This document shows positions 44,465 through 53,653 of a stretch of DNA of 64,000 bases, in pieces. The number at the start of each line of letters is the position of its first letter. Position 1 is the first letter of the stretch. Location of the stretch: contig JBASRN010000095.1 of the NCBI GenBank assembly GCA_049273855.1, positions 5,435 to 69,434 of the forward strand. The letters are read 5' to 3'. Source of the stretch: Onstottus_B sp049273855. Its GTDB lineage: Bacteria > Acidobacteriota > Blastocatellia > UBA7656. Position numbers and translations under genes: made by a program. Below the pieces are notes generated by a model. The model was not told where the DNA came from and did not search any database. It saw only the letters and a program-made list of their open reading frames with translations.

Positions 44465-45655
44465 TCACGGAAGATTCTGTAGCAGCAGCCGCAGCGTATT
44501 GCGTCCCATTATCTTGCTGATCTCTTCATCGGAGAAACCTTCCGCGATCAGCGCCTCGGTTATCTGAACAAGACCCGTCGTATCGAAAGGCGCGGCAATC
44601 GCGCCGTCGTAGTCCGAGCCCAGCCCGACATGCTCGACGCCAATCAGATTCGCAGTGTAGCGAATAGCTTTTGCTATGGCCTTCGCGTCCCCGCTGCAAA
44701 CCGCCGTCTCCCAGTATCCGATCCCTACGACGCCGCCGGTTCGCGCAATTCCTCTCAACTGCTCGTCGGTCAAGTTGCGCTGGTTGTCGCAGGTTCCCCT
44801 CACGCCGGTGTGCGAGACGACCACTGGTCGAACGGCAATCGCCAGCACATCGTCGATCGTCCTGGCCGATGCGTGCGCGAGATCGACGGTCATTTTCATT
44901 GCTTCCATCCGGCGAATCATCTCGCGGCCTCTGTCGGTCAGACCGCCCTTCTGGACTCCCTGCGCCGAGCCGCCGATGTCGTTGTCGAAGAAGTGGGTCG
45001 GCGCCATCATTCGAAAGCCGGCATCGAACAGCGCATCCACGCTGTCAAGCTTGCCATCAAGCGCGTGGGCGCCTTCGATTCCCAGAAAGCCCGCCGTGAT
45101 TCCCGGCTCGCCGGTGCGCCGTTCGAGATAACTCGAAAGATCGGCCGACGTTCGGATGATCACGAACTTGCCATTTGATCGCGCCTCGACGTCATGGAGC
45201 TTGCGAGCTTGATAAAGTGCGCGCTCGGTCAGACTGTTCCAGGTCGAAACGGGCCAGCGCTCCATTAAAGCAACGAGCGTGATGTTATCGCTCGAATCGT
45301 CGTTGCGCTCGATGTTCATCTTCCAAACGTAGGGCGTCTTGGTGACGACGGTGAAAGCCTGAAGCGCGACGTTGCCTTCAATAAGTCGCGGAATGTCCAC
45401 GTGCCCGCGAGCGCCTCGCTCCAACAAGTCGCGATCCCACAGAAGCGAGTCGGCGTGAAGGTCGCAGATGAGCAGCGTCTTGTGAAGCTCGACTGCGCGC
45501 TCCGAGGCCCGGTAGGGAGGCAAATTGAGCGAGACGTTGAGCCGTCTCTCGAGCTGGGCCGGCAAAACGAAAAAGGTAAGGCCAACCGCGACAACGGAAA
45601 TCGCAGTCAGCGCGATCAGAACCTTTTTCTTAACACGGAAAAGTTTCTTGTTCAT
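44465..45655 (-). CDS. Membrane-associated dipeptidase (M19 family)
   Basis: The 396-residue protein has an N-terminal signal anchor (about 12-32). The M19 renal-dipeptidase TIM barrel shows the metal ligands: DLHADSL (His-x-Asp), the bridging Glu in GIEGAHALDG, MTVDLAHAS (His) and VVSHTGVRG (His), plus GSDYDGAIAAP with the final Asp. It hydrolyses dipeptides, including D-amino-acid ones, and some beta-lactams, in the periplasm. Probably monocistronic, with repeat sequence upstream at 45676. Confidence 0.93.
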   Translation of the reverse strand: MNKKLFRVKKKVLIALTAISVVAVGLTFFVLPAQLERRLNVSLNLPPYRASERAVELHKTLLICDLHADSLLWDRDLLERGARGHVDIPRLIEGNVALQAFTVVTKTPYVWKMNIERNDDSSDNITLVALMERWPVSTWNSLTERALYQARKLHDVEARSNGKFVIIRTSADLSSYLERRTGEPGITAGFLGIEGAHALDGKLDSVDALFDAGFRMMAPTHFFDNDIGGSAQGVQKGGLTDRGREMIRRMEAMKMTVDLAHASARTIDDVLAIAVRPVVVSHTGVRGTCDNQRNLTDEQLRGIARTGGVVGIGYWETAVCSGDAKAIAKAIRYTANLIGVEHVGLGSDYDGAIAAPFDTTGLVQITEALIAEGFSDEEISKIMGRNTLRLLLQNLP

Positions 45656-45675
45656 AACTTCCGGGAGCCAGAGTT

Positions 45676-45779
45676 GAACCGCAGATGAGCATAGATGAGC
45701 ACAGATCGAGGACAGGAGGTCACCGTCGCGTTCCGGCCCTCCTTCGATCAGTGTTCATCAGTGTTCATCTGTGGTCGCT
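45676..45779. repeat. Complete CAGATGAACAC-type palindromic repeat
   Basis: The left arm GAACCGCAGATGAGCATAGA and TGAGCACAGATCGA (10-bp period) and the right arm TCGATCAGTGTTCATCAGTG and TTCATCTGTGGTCGC are inverted. Inner GGAGG/CCTCC extend the pairing. It lies between the dipeptidase and the diiron protein gene. A half copy is at 37425. Confidence 0.85.
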
Positions 45780-45796
45780 TTGTCTCCTCCCGCGGA

Positions 45797-46879
45797 TCAA
45801 GCTTCGGCCATTACGCTCTTGATGTGAGTGTCGCGGGCCGCGCGAAGCTTGTCGAATTCGGCCGCGACGTCTTCATCGGCGGCGCTCATCTGCTCCACAT
45901 CGATCTGGGCAAACTCGATCACGTTCATGTCGGCGAACGCTTTCTGAATTCGCGGGCCCCACAAACCAATCGCTTTTATCGTCGGCACGATTCGCGAGAA
46001 CAGCATTTTGGTGTACTGCTGCATGAACGGTGAGTTGCGCGTATAGGTCACGCACCCTTCGACGTCCAATTCGAGGTTCTCCCAGATCTCTTCGGCCATG
46101 AAGCGGTCGCGCATCAGGTAGCAGGCTTCGACCGCGAACTCTTCGCGTTCGTCACGTTCCTTCTCCGAAAGCCTCGGATAGTAGTCTTGAAGCGCCAGCC
46201 TTCCGAAGGCCACGTGCCGCGCTTCGTCTTGCATAACGTAAGCGTTCAACGCACGGCCAAGCGGCTCCGTCGCCAGGTCGCGGATCGTTCCGAACGCCGC
46301 AAGCGCGAGCCCTTCGATGACCACCTGCATCGCAAGATAGGTCAGATCCCATCGCGAGTCGGTGATGGCCTGATTCAGAAGATGCTTCAGATGAGGATTG
46401 ATCGGATATGCTAGTCCAAGCTTCTCTCTCAGGTACCTCGAGTAGACTTCGACGTGGCGTGCTTCATCGAACACCTGGGTCGCGGCGTAGAACTTCGAGT
46501 CGATGTCGGGAACAGTCTGGACGATCTTGGCCGCGCATATCAACGCGCCTTGCTCGCCATGCAGGAACTGAGAGAAGCGCCAGGCGTCGAGATGAAGCCG
46601 CGTCTCGCCGCGCTTCTTATCGTCCATCTTGTTCCAGATTTCCGAGCCGTACAACGTGGTGTAGTGGTCCGGAAAGCCGAGCGGGTTCGACAGGTCTATC
46701 TCCGCCGACCAGTCCAAACGATCGTTCGCGTTCCACTGATTGTTCTTGCCCTTCTCGTAAAGACCAAGCAATTTGTCGCGGCCTTCGTCATATTCCCAGT
46801 TGAAAACCGTGGTTGAGCCGACACCGGGTACTTGCCATTGGGTTTGTGCCAGGGGCAGGGTGTAAATGCGTGTGCTCAT
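45797..46879 (-). CDS. Ferritin-like diiron protein, possible oxygenase
   Basis: The 360-residue protein has two complete diiron half-sites: Glu109 (HGEQ) with Glu139-x-x-His142 (DEARH), and Glu189 (IEG) with Glu219-x-x-His222 (DEARH), each spaced EX29EXXH. This is the ribonucleotide-reductase-R2/AurF-like fold. No tyrosyl-radical signature was checked, so it may be an N-oxygenase, a fatty-acid or R2-like ligand-binding oxidase, or an oxidase of unknown substrate. Upstream lies the acyl-CoA dehydrogenase on the same strand, 86 bp away, which is compatible with lipid or CoA-ester metabolism. Confidence 0.75.
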   Translation of the reverse strand: MSTRIYTLPLAQTQWQVPGVGSTTVFNWEYDEGRDKLLGLYEKGKNNQWNANDRLDWSAEIDLSNPLGFPDHYTTLYGSEIWNKMDDKKRGETRLHLDAWRFSQFLHGEQGALICAAKIVQTVPDIDSKFYAATQVFDEARHVEVYSRYLREKLGLAYPINPHLKHLLNQAITDSRWDLTYLAMQVVIEGLALAAFGTIRDLATEPLGRALNAYVMQDEARHVAFGRLALQDYYPRLSEKERDEREEFAVEACYLMRDRFMAEEIWENLELDVEGCVTYTRNSPFMQQYTKMLFSRIVPTIKAIGLWGPRIQKAFADMNVIEFAQIDVEQMSAADEDVAAEFDKLRAARDTHIKSVMAEA

Positions 46880-46965
46880 CGAATGCTCCTGTTAAGAAAA
46901 GTGGTAGACTGAACCGCACGAGCGAAGTTATGAGTTTTGAGAGTTCAAGTCAAGACGGCGGGATC

Positions 46966-48681
46966 CTACAACCCGGTCACGTCGGTTCGAATCGGTTTCT
47001 CATCGATCAGGGAGAGAGAATGCCTGCCGATCGCCTCGAGGATCGGGTGTTCGAACTGGTCGTCGGTCCCGAGCACGTGATACCCGGCGAACGAAGTCAG
47101 CAGCGCCGCGGTGGAATCGATATTCGAATGCCGCACAGACATCTCCGCCATCCACGCGATCTCGAGCAAGTCTCCTAAACGATCGACGATCCGGCGCGCG
47201 TGCATGGCAGCCCAACTTTGATCGGCCAATTGCTCGCGCGATATGGTCCTCGCGGTTTCTTCAACCACGTGTTCGAACCTCGATCGGGTCAGCGACATAA
47301 AGTCACGCGGCCAGCGTTCGAGAGCCGTCGTCATTTCGGATCGCCAACGGGCGATCAAGTCCGAACGCGAGGCGTCGCGCACGATTTGCAAGCAAAGCGT
47401 GTTGTGCGCGCCTTCCCAGGTTTCGATGATCATCGAGTCTCGAAGCAACCGCGGAAGCACGGTGAAGTCCTCGACGATCCCGTTGCCGCCAAACACCAGA
47501 ATCGCTTCGCGAACCCAACTGGTGAGATCGATTGCTGTGCGGTACTTCGCGAGGTTCACAAGAAACCTCTGCCACATTGTCTGACTCGCGTCTTCGGGAA
47601 CAAGACCGAACTGATCGACAAGAGCCACAAGCCGAAAAGTGAGCACACGGCTGCGCCACAGTTTCTCAAGCAGACCGGCGAGTGTTTCCTGAATCAGCGG
47701 GTAGGAGGTGATCGGCCGGCCGAACGCCTCGCGCTGGCGGGCGTAGTTGCGGGCTTCCAGAAAGGCCCGGTGCAGGAAGCCGCAGGCGTTCGCCGCGTTA
47801 TGAATCCGAGACGTATCGATGACGTAGTTCATCAACGTCTTGAAGCCCTCCTCGGTGCTGCCGATCGCAAACGCGGTTGCGCCCTCAAAGTCGATCTCCG
47901 CGGTTGGAAGCGATTGCGTGCCGAGCTTGTCTTTCAACCTTTTAAACGAAATCTTGTTGACCTGGCCGTCGGGCAGTACGCGCGGGACGAGGAATATCGC
48001 AACCCCCGAAGTTCCGGAGCGTGCGCCGGCGGGCCGGGCCGCAACCAGGAAGTACTCGTCGGGGTTTGAGCAGAACCACTTCTCGCCGGTGATCGACCAG
48101 GTTCGGTCGGCGTTGGGCTTCGCTTCACATTCGATAGCTCCGACGTCGGAGCCTCCGTCTCGCTCGGTGACGAACTGCGCGCCCGCAAGCGGTGTCTCGA
48201 CCGAGAGAATTCGAGGCAGGTAGGTCTTTCGCAGAAACTCCGAGCCGCGAGCTTCGATGGCGCGAACCAATCCGTCCGTGCAACTAAACCCGCAGTTGAG
48301 CGAGCCTTCACCGTTGTGGGCGGTGAAATAGACCATTGCGAACTTGTGAAGCTCGCTGCGGGTATTTGCGAGCACCCCGAACCGGGCGGCTTCGCCGCGC
48401 AGCTGACGAGTATGCTCGCCGAAGTCGATCCGCTCGATGCGATTTCCAGCGCGATCGAACTTCAGGATGCGTGGCAGATTCTCTTTTCGGCTCGCCTCAC
48501 GCGCAAGTTCGTTCCATTTGCCCGCGACCAACCGCGCGCATTCGTGAAGTGAAGCGAAGACAGGTTCGCGTTCTTCGGCAGGCAGCAAATCGCCGAGCAA
48601 GGTCTCGAATCCGCGATCCTGTTCGAAGAAGTCTGTGCCTTCGATTCCCTTGAAGTCTTTCAGCTTCGCCAAACCGTTCAC
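46966..48681 (-). CDS. AidB-like acyl-CoA dehydrogenase
   Basis: The 571-residue flavoprotein starts at GTG 48681, which overlaps the TGA of the upstream TfoX-N gene (GTGA); an in-frame ATG 26 codons earlier would overlap that gene by 82 bp. It has the acyl-CoA dehydrogenase folds: QFVTERDGGSDVGA, WSITGEKWFCSNPDEYFLV, KDKLGTQSLPTAEIDFE and a C-terminal domain with REAILVFGGNGIVEDF. The extra N- and C-terminal length and GEGSLNCGFSCTDG resemble AidB, the DNA-binding, alkylation-response member. Substrate unknown; some AidB relatives oxidise isovaleryl-CoA. Confidence 0.85.
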   Translation of the reverse strand: MNGLAKLKDFKGIEGTDFFEQDRGFETLLGDLLPAEEREPVFASLHECARLVAGKWNELAREASRKENLPRILKFDRAGNRIERIDFGEHTRQLRGEAARFGVLANTRSELHKFAMVYFTAHNGEGSLNCGFSCTDGLVRAIEARGSEFLRKTYLPRILSVETPLAGAQFVTERDGGSDVGAIECEAKPNADRTWSITGEKWFCSNPDEYFLVAARPAGARSGTSGVAIFLVPRVLPDGQVNKISFKRLKDKLGTQSLPTAEIDFEGATAFAIGSTEEGFKTLMNYVIDTSRIHNAANACGFLHRAFLEARNYARQREAFGRPITSYPLIQETLAGLLEKLWRSRVLTFRLVALVDQFGLVPEDASQTMWQRFLVNLAKYRTAIDLTSWVREAILVFGGNGIVEDFTVLPRLLRDSMIIETWEGAHNTLCLQIVRDASRSDLIARWRSEMTTALERWPRDFMSLTRSRFEHVVEETARTISREQLADQSWAAMHARRIVDRLGDLLEIAWMAEMSVRHSNIDSTAALLTSFAGYHVLGTDDQFEHPILEAIGRHSLSLIDEKPIRTDVTGL

Positions 48682-49043
48682 CTCTTCTTTTTTCGCGGAG
48701 CGCGTGTTTTCTTTGTCACGGCTTTTCGTCTTGCCGCTTCGACCGAAGCCGCGGCCCATGCTTTCAACTGGTCGGTGTCTTCGAGTACTTCTACCGGGAC
48801 GGCGTAGTAACTCATCGAAGCGTTGCCGTCCCCGTACGGGTCGAACGGTTTCGATTTCGCGCTCAAGTAGCCGGGTCTGGTCAGATCATCAACCTTGAAA
48901 TAGAGGATGTCGTCGTCGATCAGCCCGAAGAACAGGGCGTCGCTGTAAAGGCCGATGCCGCCGAACATTCGCTTCGACACGACCGGGAGGCAACGTTCGA
49001 GCTGATCCATCACGTACTCGATATACTCTTTGCTGACTGGCAT
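48678..49043 (-). CDS. TfoX N-terminal domain protein
   Basis: The 121-residue protein starts at ATG 49043 (a TTG two codons earlier is less likely). The TfoX-N fold is recognisable from YVMDQLERCLPVVSKRMFGG, IGLYSDALFFGLIDDDILYFK and MSYYAVPVEVLEDTDQLKAW. A basic tail rich in Lys and Arg follows (KAVTKKTRAPRKKKR), suggesting nucleic-acid binding. Standalone TfoX-N proteins are common; a competence role is not implied. Its stop overlaps the AidB-like start, suggesting translational coupling. Confidence 0.85.
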   Translation of the reverse strand: MPVSKEYIEYVMDQLERCLPVVSKRMFGGIGLYSDALFFGLIDDDILYFKVDDLTRPGYLSAKSKPFDPYGDGNASMSYYAVPVEVLEDTDQLKAWAAASVEAARRKAVTKKTRAPRKKKR

Positions 49044-49121
49044 GATCAACGCCCGATGAATCGCGACCCCGCGAGGATTATATGAGCCCGGCGAAACTCA
49101 ATCAAGCACCGGCGCTTGATG

Positions 49122-49270
49122 GTAGTGGTGCGATAGCGTGTTGAGAAGAGTCTCGCCACTAAGTCACAAAGGACATGAAGCCCACAAAGCTTTCTTTGTG
49201 CGGCTTTGTGCCCTAGTGACTTCGTGGCAGGAGAGGCCGCCACCCTCATCACACATTATTACCCCACTAC
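49122..49270. repeat. Complete ~149-bp copy of the GTAGTGG palindromic (MITE-like) element
   Basis: The ends GTAGTGGTGCGATAGCGTG with TTGAGAAGAG and the inverted right end (…CACACATTATTACCCCACTAC) are terminal inverted repeats. The centre has the CACAAAG-CTTT-CTTTGTG hairpin. The copy at 62773-62923 is the same element in opposite orientation. It lies in the gap before the PAP2 gene and generates its false N-terminal extension. Confidence 0.9.
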
Positions 49271-49316
49271 CCGCTGGATTGATCGCCGCACGGCGCGATA
49301 CCATCTTCTATTGTTA

Positions 49317-49994
49317 ATGCTCAGACGGCCATTCCCACGATTCCGGTCTCGAGGCGAGCAGGTTCTCTTCGCGAGCGGTTTGTGCGTCTACGCATTGGCG
49401 GCGGTGCTCGCCGGCTACTATGAGTATTTTGACTGGGATCTTCGTCTGGCGCGCGCGATTCAGTCGCTGAGTGCGCCGTGGCTCAAGCCTCTCATGGTCT
49501 GGGTATCGGCGCTCGGAAGCGGGTGGATTGCCGTTGCGCTTGCGCTGACGGCCGGTCTCACGCTGATCGGTCTAAGACTTAGAACCGAAGGCCTTATATG
49601 CCTTGCGGGGCTTGGGCTCGGCAGATTAGTGACCAGCTTGTTGAAGCTCATCAGCGGGAGGCCGCGGCCAAACGACTCGCTCGTTCAGATCATCGGCGGT
49701 TTCCATGAACGTAGCTTTCCCTCGGGTCATGTGATCTTCTTCGTGGAGCTTTTCGGGTTTTTGTTCTTCCTCGCATTTGTGCTTGCGAAGCCGGGCCTTG
49801 CACGCACTGCTGGGCTTGTCATCCTGGCAACAATGATTGGGCTGGTGGGCGTGTCAAGGATCTATCTCGGCGCGCATTGGCCGAGCGATGTGATCGGCGG
49901 CTACATCGCGGGCGGCTTGTGGCTGATGCTGATGATTGAAACCTATCGCCACCAGACCACAAAAACAGCCGCCAGCGGTAAGTCTGCGGCATAG
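49317..49994 (+). CDS. PAP2-family phosphatase
   Basis: The 225-residue membrane enzyme starts at ATG 49317; the longer frame is repeat-derived. It has about five membrane segments and the three PAP2 motifs: KLISGRPRP (C1), FPSGHV (C2, catalytic His) and SRIYLGAHWPSDVIGG (C3, nucleophilic His and Asp). Members dephosphorylate phosphatidic acid, undecaprenyl diphosphate or related lipids at the periplasmic face. No neighbours indicate a specific substrate. It precedes the secreted PQQ dehydrogenase genes on the same strand, 224 bp away. Confidence 0.93.
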   Translation: MLRRPFPRFRSRGEQVLFASGLCVYALAAVLAGYYEYFDWDLRLARAIQSLSAPWLKPLMVWVSALGSGWIAVALALTAGLTLIGLRLRTEGLICLAGLGLGRLVTSLLKLISGRPRPNDSLVQIIGGFHERSFPSGHVIFFVELFGFLFFLAFVLAKPGLARTAGLVILATMIGLVGVSRIYLGAHWPSDVIGGYIAGGLWLMLMIETYRHQTTKTAASGKSAA

Positions 49995-50218
49995 ATTTTG
50001 GCAGCGGGATTCGGACATTCGGTCCAAACTCGAAAGCCAAAGTCGCAAATGTGTGTTGTGGGAGTTTCGAAAAACGAGCAAGCAGGCTACTATTTTTCGA
50101 GCGAGTTGTAGGCGTCCAGGAATGACGGGCCGAACGGGGAACCCAATCACTCGCGAACCTCTTTCCCCTCTTGAAGGAGCCGGACTCAGCCGTGGGATAA
50201 TCGCAGGAGAAGTGTCCT

Positions 50219-51703
50219 ATGAAGGGAACGAGGTTCCTTCTTATCGGTTTTTTGGTGGTCGCGTTGCTGCGGCCGGCGTCTCAAGTTGCCGCGATGAGCG
50301 CCAGGGATGTGGCCCCGAAAGCGGTTGAGATTGTGCTTCAGCCGGTATTGTCAGGTTTGAGCAGTCCGGTTTACGTCACCAACGCACAGGACGGCAGCAA
50401 TCGGCTGTTCATCCTCGAGCAGCCGGGGCGCATCAAGGTGTTAGAGGCGGGCAGTTCGACGCCGACGATCTTCCTCGATATCGCCTCGAGGATCGTATCC
50501 GGCGGAGAACGGGGATTGCTGGGCCTGGCGTTTCATCCGCAGTTCTCGACGAACCGCCGGTTCTTCGTCAACTACACCCGCCAGCCCGATGGAGCGACGG
50601 TGATTGCCGAATACCGCGCTTCAGCTTCCAATCCTAACGTTGCCGACGCCAGTGAGACGGTATTGCTCGTGATACCCCAGCCGTTCTCGAACCACAACGG
50701 CGGGATGATCGAGTTCGGGCCCGATCATTTTCTCTACATCGGAATGGGGGACGGCGGCTCGGCTAACGATCCCGAGAATCGAGCGCAAAACATCAACGAG
50801 CTTCTTGGCAAGATCCTTCGCATTGACGTCGATCGCTCCAACGGAAGCGTGCCTTACACATCCCCGGCCGATAACCCGTTTTTCGGCGCGACGCCCGGGC
50901 GCGACGAAATCTACGCCCTTGGTATGCGAAACCCCTGGCGGTTCTCGTTTGACCGCGCGAACGGACGGCTCTTTGTTGGAGACGTCGGGCAAGACGCACG
51001 GGAAGAGGTCGATATCATAACGCGCGGCGGCAACTACGGCTGGCGAGTCATGGAAGGCAATACTTGCAATCCGAGCTTTAGCGGGGGAGCCTGCACGCGA
51101 ATCGGCATCGCGCCGGTTGCCGAATATGATCACTCGGGCGGTCGCTGCTCGGTCAGCGGCGGTTACGTGTATCGCGGCTCGCAGTCGAGCTTGCCGGGCG
51201 GAGCTTATGTGTATGGCGACTTCTGCACCGGCGAGATATTCATGCTGAACGACGGATCTGCGAGCGTGCTGCTCGACACCGGTTTGAACATCTCGTCTTT
51301 TGGCGAAGACGAAGCGGGCGAGATCTACGTCGTAGGCCTTAACGGCACCGTCAACCGAATCAACAATCCCAATCCGCCGCCTCCGGGGACCCTGTTTATT
51401 CAGCTTGCAGGTTTGCGGAATCGATCGAGCCTGGCGCCGTTTCAACCGATCACGGTTAAGAACAAAGGTAAGAAGTTTGAGGTTGTCGTTGTTGGGACGG
51501 GGTATGTCGAAGGCTCGCGCATCTTCGTCAATGGCCGCAAGTTGAAAACCCGTCTGGAGGACTCGCCATCCGGAGCCCCGGTTCTTGTCGGACGGTTGAA
51601 AGACGACATGCTTTCGCAACCCGGGCTGCTCATCGTCGAGTTCGTTAATCCCAACGATATGCGGTCGAACGAGTTCACGCTTCAAGTGGTTGCGGCCGAG
51701 TGA
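50219..51703 (+). CDS. Secreted PQQ-type glucose/sorbosone dehydrogenase-like protein
   Basis: The 494-residue protein has a signal peptide (about 1-25) and a six-bladed propeller of the GSDH family (about 35-385): PVYVTNAQDGSNRLFILEQP, GERGLLGLAFHPQF, NHNGGMIEFGPDHFLYIGMG and GMRNPWRFSFDRANGRLFVGDVGQ. These motifs are those of soluble glucose dehydrogenase and hedgehog-interacting-protein relatives that bind PQQ and calcium. The last ~100 residues form an immunoglobulin-like (IPT/TIG-type) domain. It is an extracytoplasmic sugar/aldose oxidase candidate. GGAGA precedes ATG. A paralogue follows. Confidence 0.9.
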   Translation: MKGTRFLLIGFLVVALLRPASQVAAMSARDVAPKAVEIVLQPVLSGLSSPVYVTNAQDGSNRLFILEQPGRIKVLEAGSSTPTIFLDIASRIVSGGERGLLGLAFHPQFSTNRRFFVNYTRQPDGATVIAEYRASASNPNVADASETVLLVIPQPFSNHNGGMIEFGPDHFLYIGMGDGGSANDPENRAQNINELLGKILRIDVDRSNGSVPYTSPADNPFFGATPGRDEIYALGMRNPWRFSFDRANGRLFVGDVGQDAREEVDIITRGGNYGWRVMEGNTCNPSFSGGACTRIGIAPVAEYDHSGGRCSVSGGYVYRGSQSSLPGGAYVYGDFCTGEIFMLNDGSASVLLDTGLNISSFGEDEAGEIYVVGLNGTVNRINNPNPPPPGTLFIQLAGLRNRSSLAPFQPITVKNKGKKFEVVVVGTGYVEGSRIFVNGRKLKTRLEDSPSGAPVLVGRLKDDMLSQPGLLIVEFVNPNDMRSNEFTLQVVAAE

Positions 51704-51801
51704 TAGATTCGGATTGCGAATTGTGCCGGCGGGCTCTTAGACTTAAGCGCTATGCGCATTTCGTCAACACCGCAATCCATAGCGACGAGGAGAGTACCGT
51801 T

Positions 51802-53643
51802 TTGTTGAAGTCCAAATCTTTCGGCGCGGTTTGCGTCGTTCTGCTTACTGCCGCGATGCTTGCGCCGGCCACGTTCCCGATTGCCGGCGCGGCCCAGACC
51901 TTCAGGCCTTCGACCGCGCCTGATTTTGAGATGCAGTTCGGACCCTCCCCTTTGTACGCGCCGCAGTTCGCCAGTCCGTCAAACGTGCCGGACTTCGGCG
52001 CCGACTACTTCACCGGTCCCGTGTCGATGGCGTTCGATTCTCGCGGCAGGCTATTTGTCGGGACTTTCTCGGGCAAGATCCTGATACTCCTCGACCACAA
52101 CGAGGACGGCGCAGTCGATCAAGTGAAGACCTTTGCCACGGGCGTGCTGATACCGCTCGGTCTTGAGTTTCGCGCGGATGGCGATCTGTTTGTGACCAGT
52201 AACCTTCTGGGTGGAGTCGGCCGCATCGTGAGGTTGCGCGATCAAGACGGCGACGACGTGGCCGAGGAGAAGACGATTATCCTCGACGGATTGCCGAGCG
52301 AAGGCGATCACCAGACCGACAAGTTGAAGTTTGGCCCTGATGGGTTGTTGTATTTTGGGCAAGGCTCATCGACCGACAACGGCACCCCCGAACCTGGCCG
52401 TGTTCCGGAACGTCCGTTCAACGCTACCATCGTGCGAATCGACGTGGACAACCCGCAGGCGTCGATCTTCGCCAGCGGGCTCCGCAATCCGTTCGGGATG
52501 GCTTTCCATCCTGAGAACGGCCAACTGTTCACGACAGATGGTGGCTCGGGCGAGCTCTGCTCGTCGTGTCCTGAGGATACTTCCCCCCTCGAAGAGGTTA
52601 ACTGGGTCGTACAAAACGGCCACTACGGGTTCCCGAGCTGTGAAGGCACACCGGACCCCGGCAATCCTGCGTGCGCGGGAGTTCGAGCTCCGGTTACTCA
52701 GTTTCCACAACATCTGACCCCGACCTCGATAACGTTCTACACGGGTCCGCAAGCCGGCGAGCCAAAGAATCAGATGCTGGTGACGTTGTTCAAACGGCTG
52801 GCCGGAACTGGGGGGAACCTGAAGCGGTTTGCGCTTGCCGGCAACGCGACGATAGGATTTCAAGCTACGGAAATCGTGCCTCCGATCGCAAATTTCGGAT
52901 TGATCGATCCGGGTGACGGCCCGGTCGATACCGCAATCGATCCGATCACCGGGGACATCTACGTTGCGCGATTCGATCCTGTTCATCACCGCGATCAAAA
53001 CGAGCACCATCACTACATCTACCGCATCCATCGCGTTGGAAGCGACGCGCTCACATTCATTGGCGCGCCTAAACCGACGGCGGTCAAGGCTGGCTCGCAG
53101 GGCGTGACAATCTCGCTGTTTGGACGGCGTGTGAAACCGGGCGCGGTAGTCTTTGACGTAACGGATGGGTTGGCGCTTGTGACTCTGCCGGGAACTCGCC
53201 CTTTTGAGTTTGTGGCGGAGCTGCCTGCAAGCGTGCTGGCCAGCGAACGCACAATCACGCTCGAGGTCAGGAACCCCGACGGCAGTCAGTCGAACCAACA
53301 AACATTTTCCGTTACTACGAGCGACCCTGACCCTCCGCCGCAATTGTCGCCGCAGCTCGCATCGTTGTTTGTATACAAGAAGAAGAGAAAGAAAGTGGTA
53401 AACCCACTGCGAGTCGAGGCCATCGTCAAGAAGCTGAGGCTAGTGGTGAGCGGGACTGATTTTGACGCAGGCGCGCAGTTGCTGGTAAACGACGTCGCGC
53501 TTCAGCTAGTCAGCTCGTCTGCGACCGAACTGGTGGGACGTGTCACCAATCAAATGGTAGCTGCGGCCGGCGAGCTGAACGTCCAGGTCAAGAACTCGAC
53601 CGGGAAAGTTTCAAACACGCTTAAGCTTGTCGTCAGTCCCTGA
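51802..53643 (+). CDS. Second secreted PQQ-type dehydrogenase-like protein
   Basis: The 613-residue protein most likely starts at TTG 51802, with GAGGAGAG 7 nt upstream and a signal peptide right after; a GTG at 51700, overlapping the previous stop, would put that signal 35 residues inside. The propeller (about 50-380) has motifs like GLEFRADGDLFVTSNL, LKFGPDGLLYFGQGS and GLRNPFGMAFHPENGQLFTTDGG. Two C-terminal Ig-like domains follow, separated by a KKKRKK-rich linker. It is a diverged paralogue of the preceding gene and is probably co-transcribed with it. Confidence 0.82.
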   Translation: MLKSKSFGAVCVVLLTAAMLAPATFPIAGAAQTFRPSTAPDFEMQFGPSPLYAPQFASPSNVPDFGADYFTGPVSMAFDSRGRLFVGTFSGKILILLDHNEDGAVDQVKTFATGVLIPLGLEFRADGDLFVTSNLLGGVGRIVRLRDQDGDDVAEEKTIILDGLPSEGDHQTDKLKFGPDGLLYFGQGSSTDNGTPEPGRVPERPFNATIVRIDVDNPQASIFASGLRNPFGMAFHPENGQLFTTDGGSGELCSSCPEDTSPLEEVNWVVQNGHYGFPSCEGTPDPGNPACAGVRAPVTQFPQHLTPTSITFYTGPQAGEPKNQMLVTLFKRLAGTGGNLKRFALAGNATIGFQATEIVPPIANFGLIDPGDGPVDTAIDPITGDIYVARFDPVHHRDQNEHHHYIYRIHRVGSDALTFIGAPKPTAVKAGSQGVTISLFGRRVKPGAVVFDVTDGLALVTLPGTRPFEFVAELPASVLASERTITLEVRNPDGSQSNQQTFSVTTSDPDPPPQLSPQLASLFVYKKKRKKVVNPLRVEAIVKKLRLVVSGTDFDAGAQLLVNDVALQLVSSSATELVGRVTNQMVAAAGELNVQVKNSTGKVSNTLKLVVSP

Positions 53644-53653
53644 TGTAAGTGCA

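Noticed and set aside
52366..53343. 325-codon minus-strand ORF within the second PQQ-type gene
   Set aside because: Shadow of a signal-peptide-bearing propeller gene on the plus strand; Arg-rich, without motifs.
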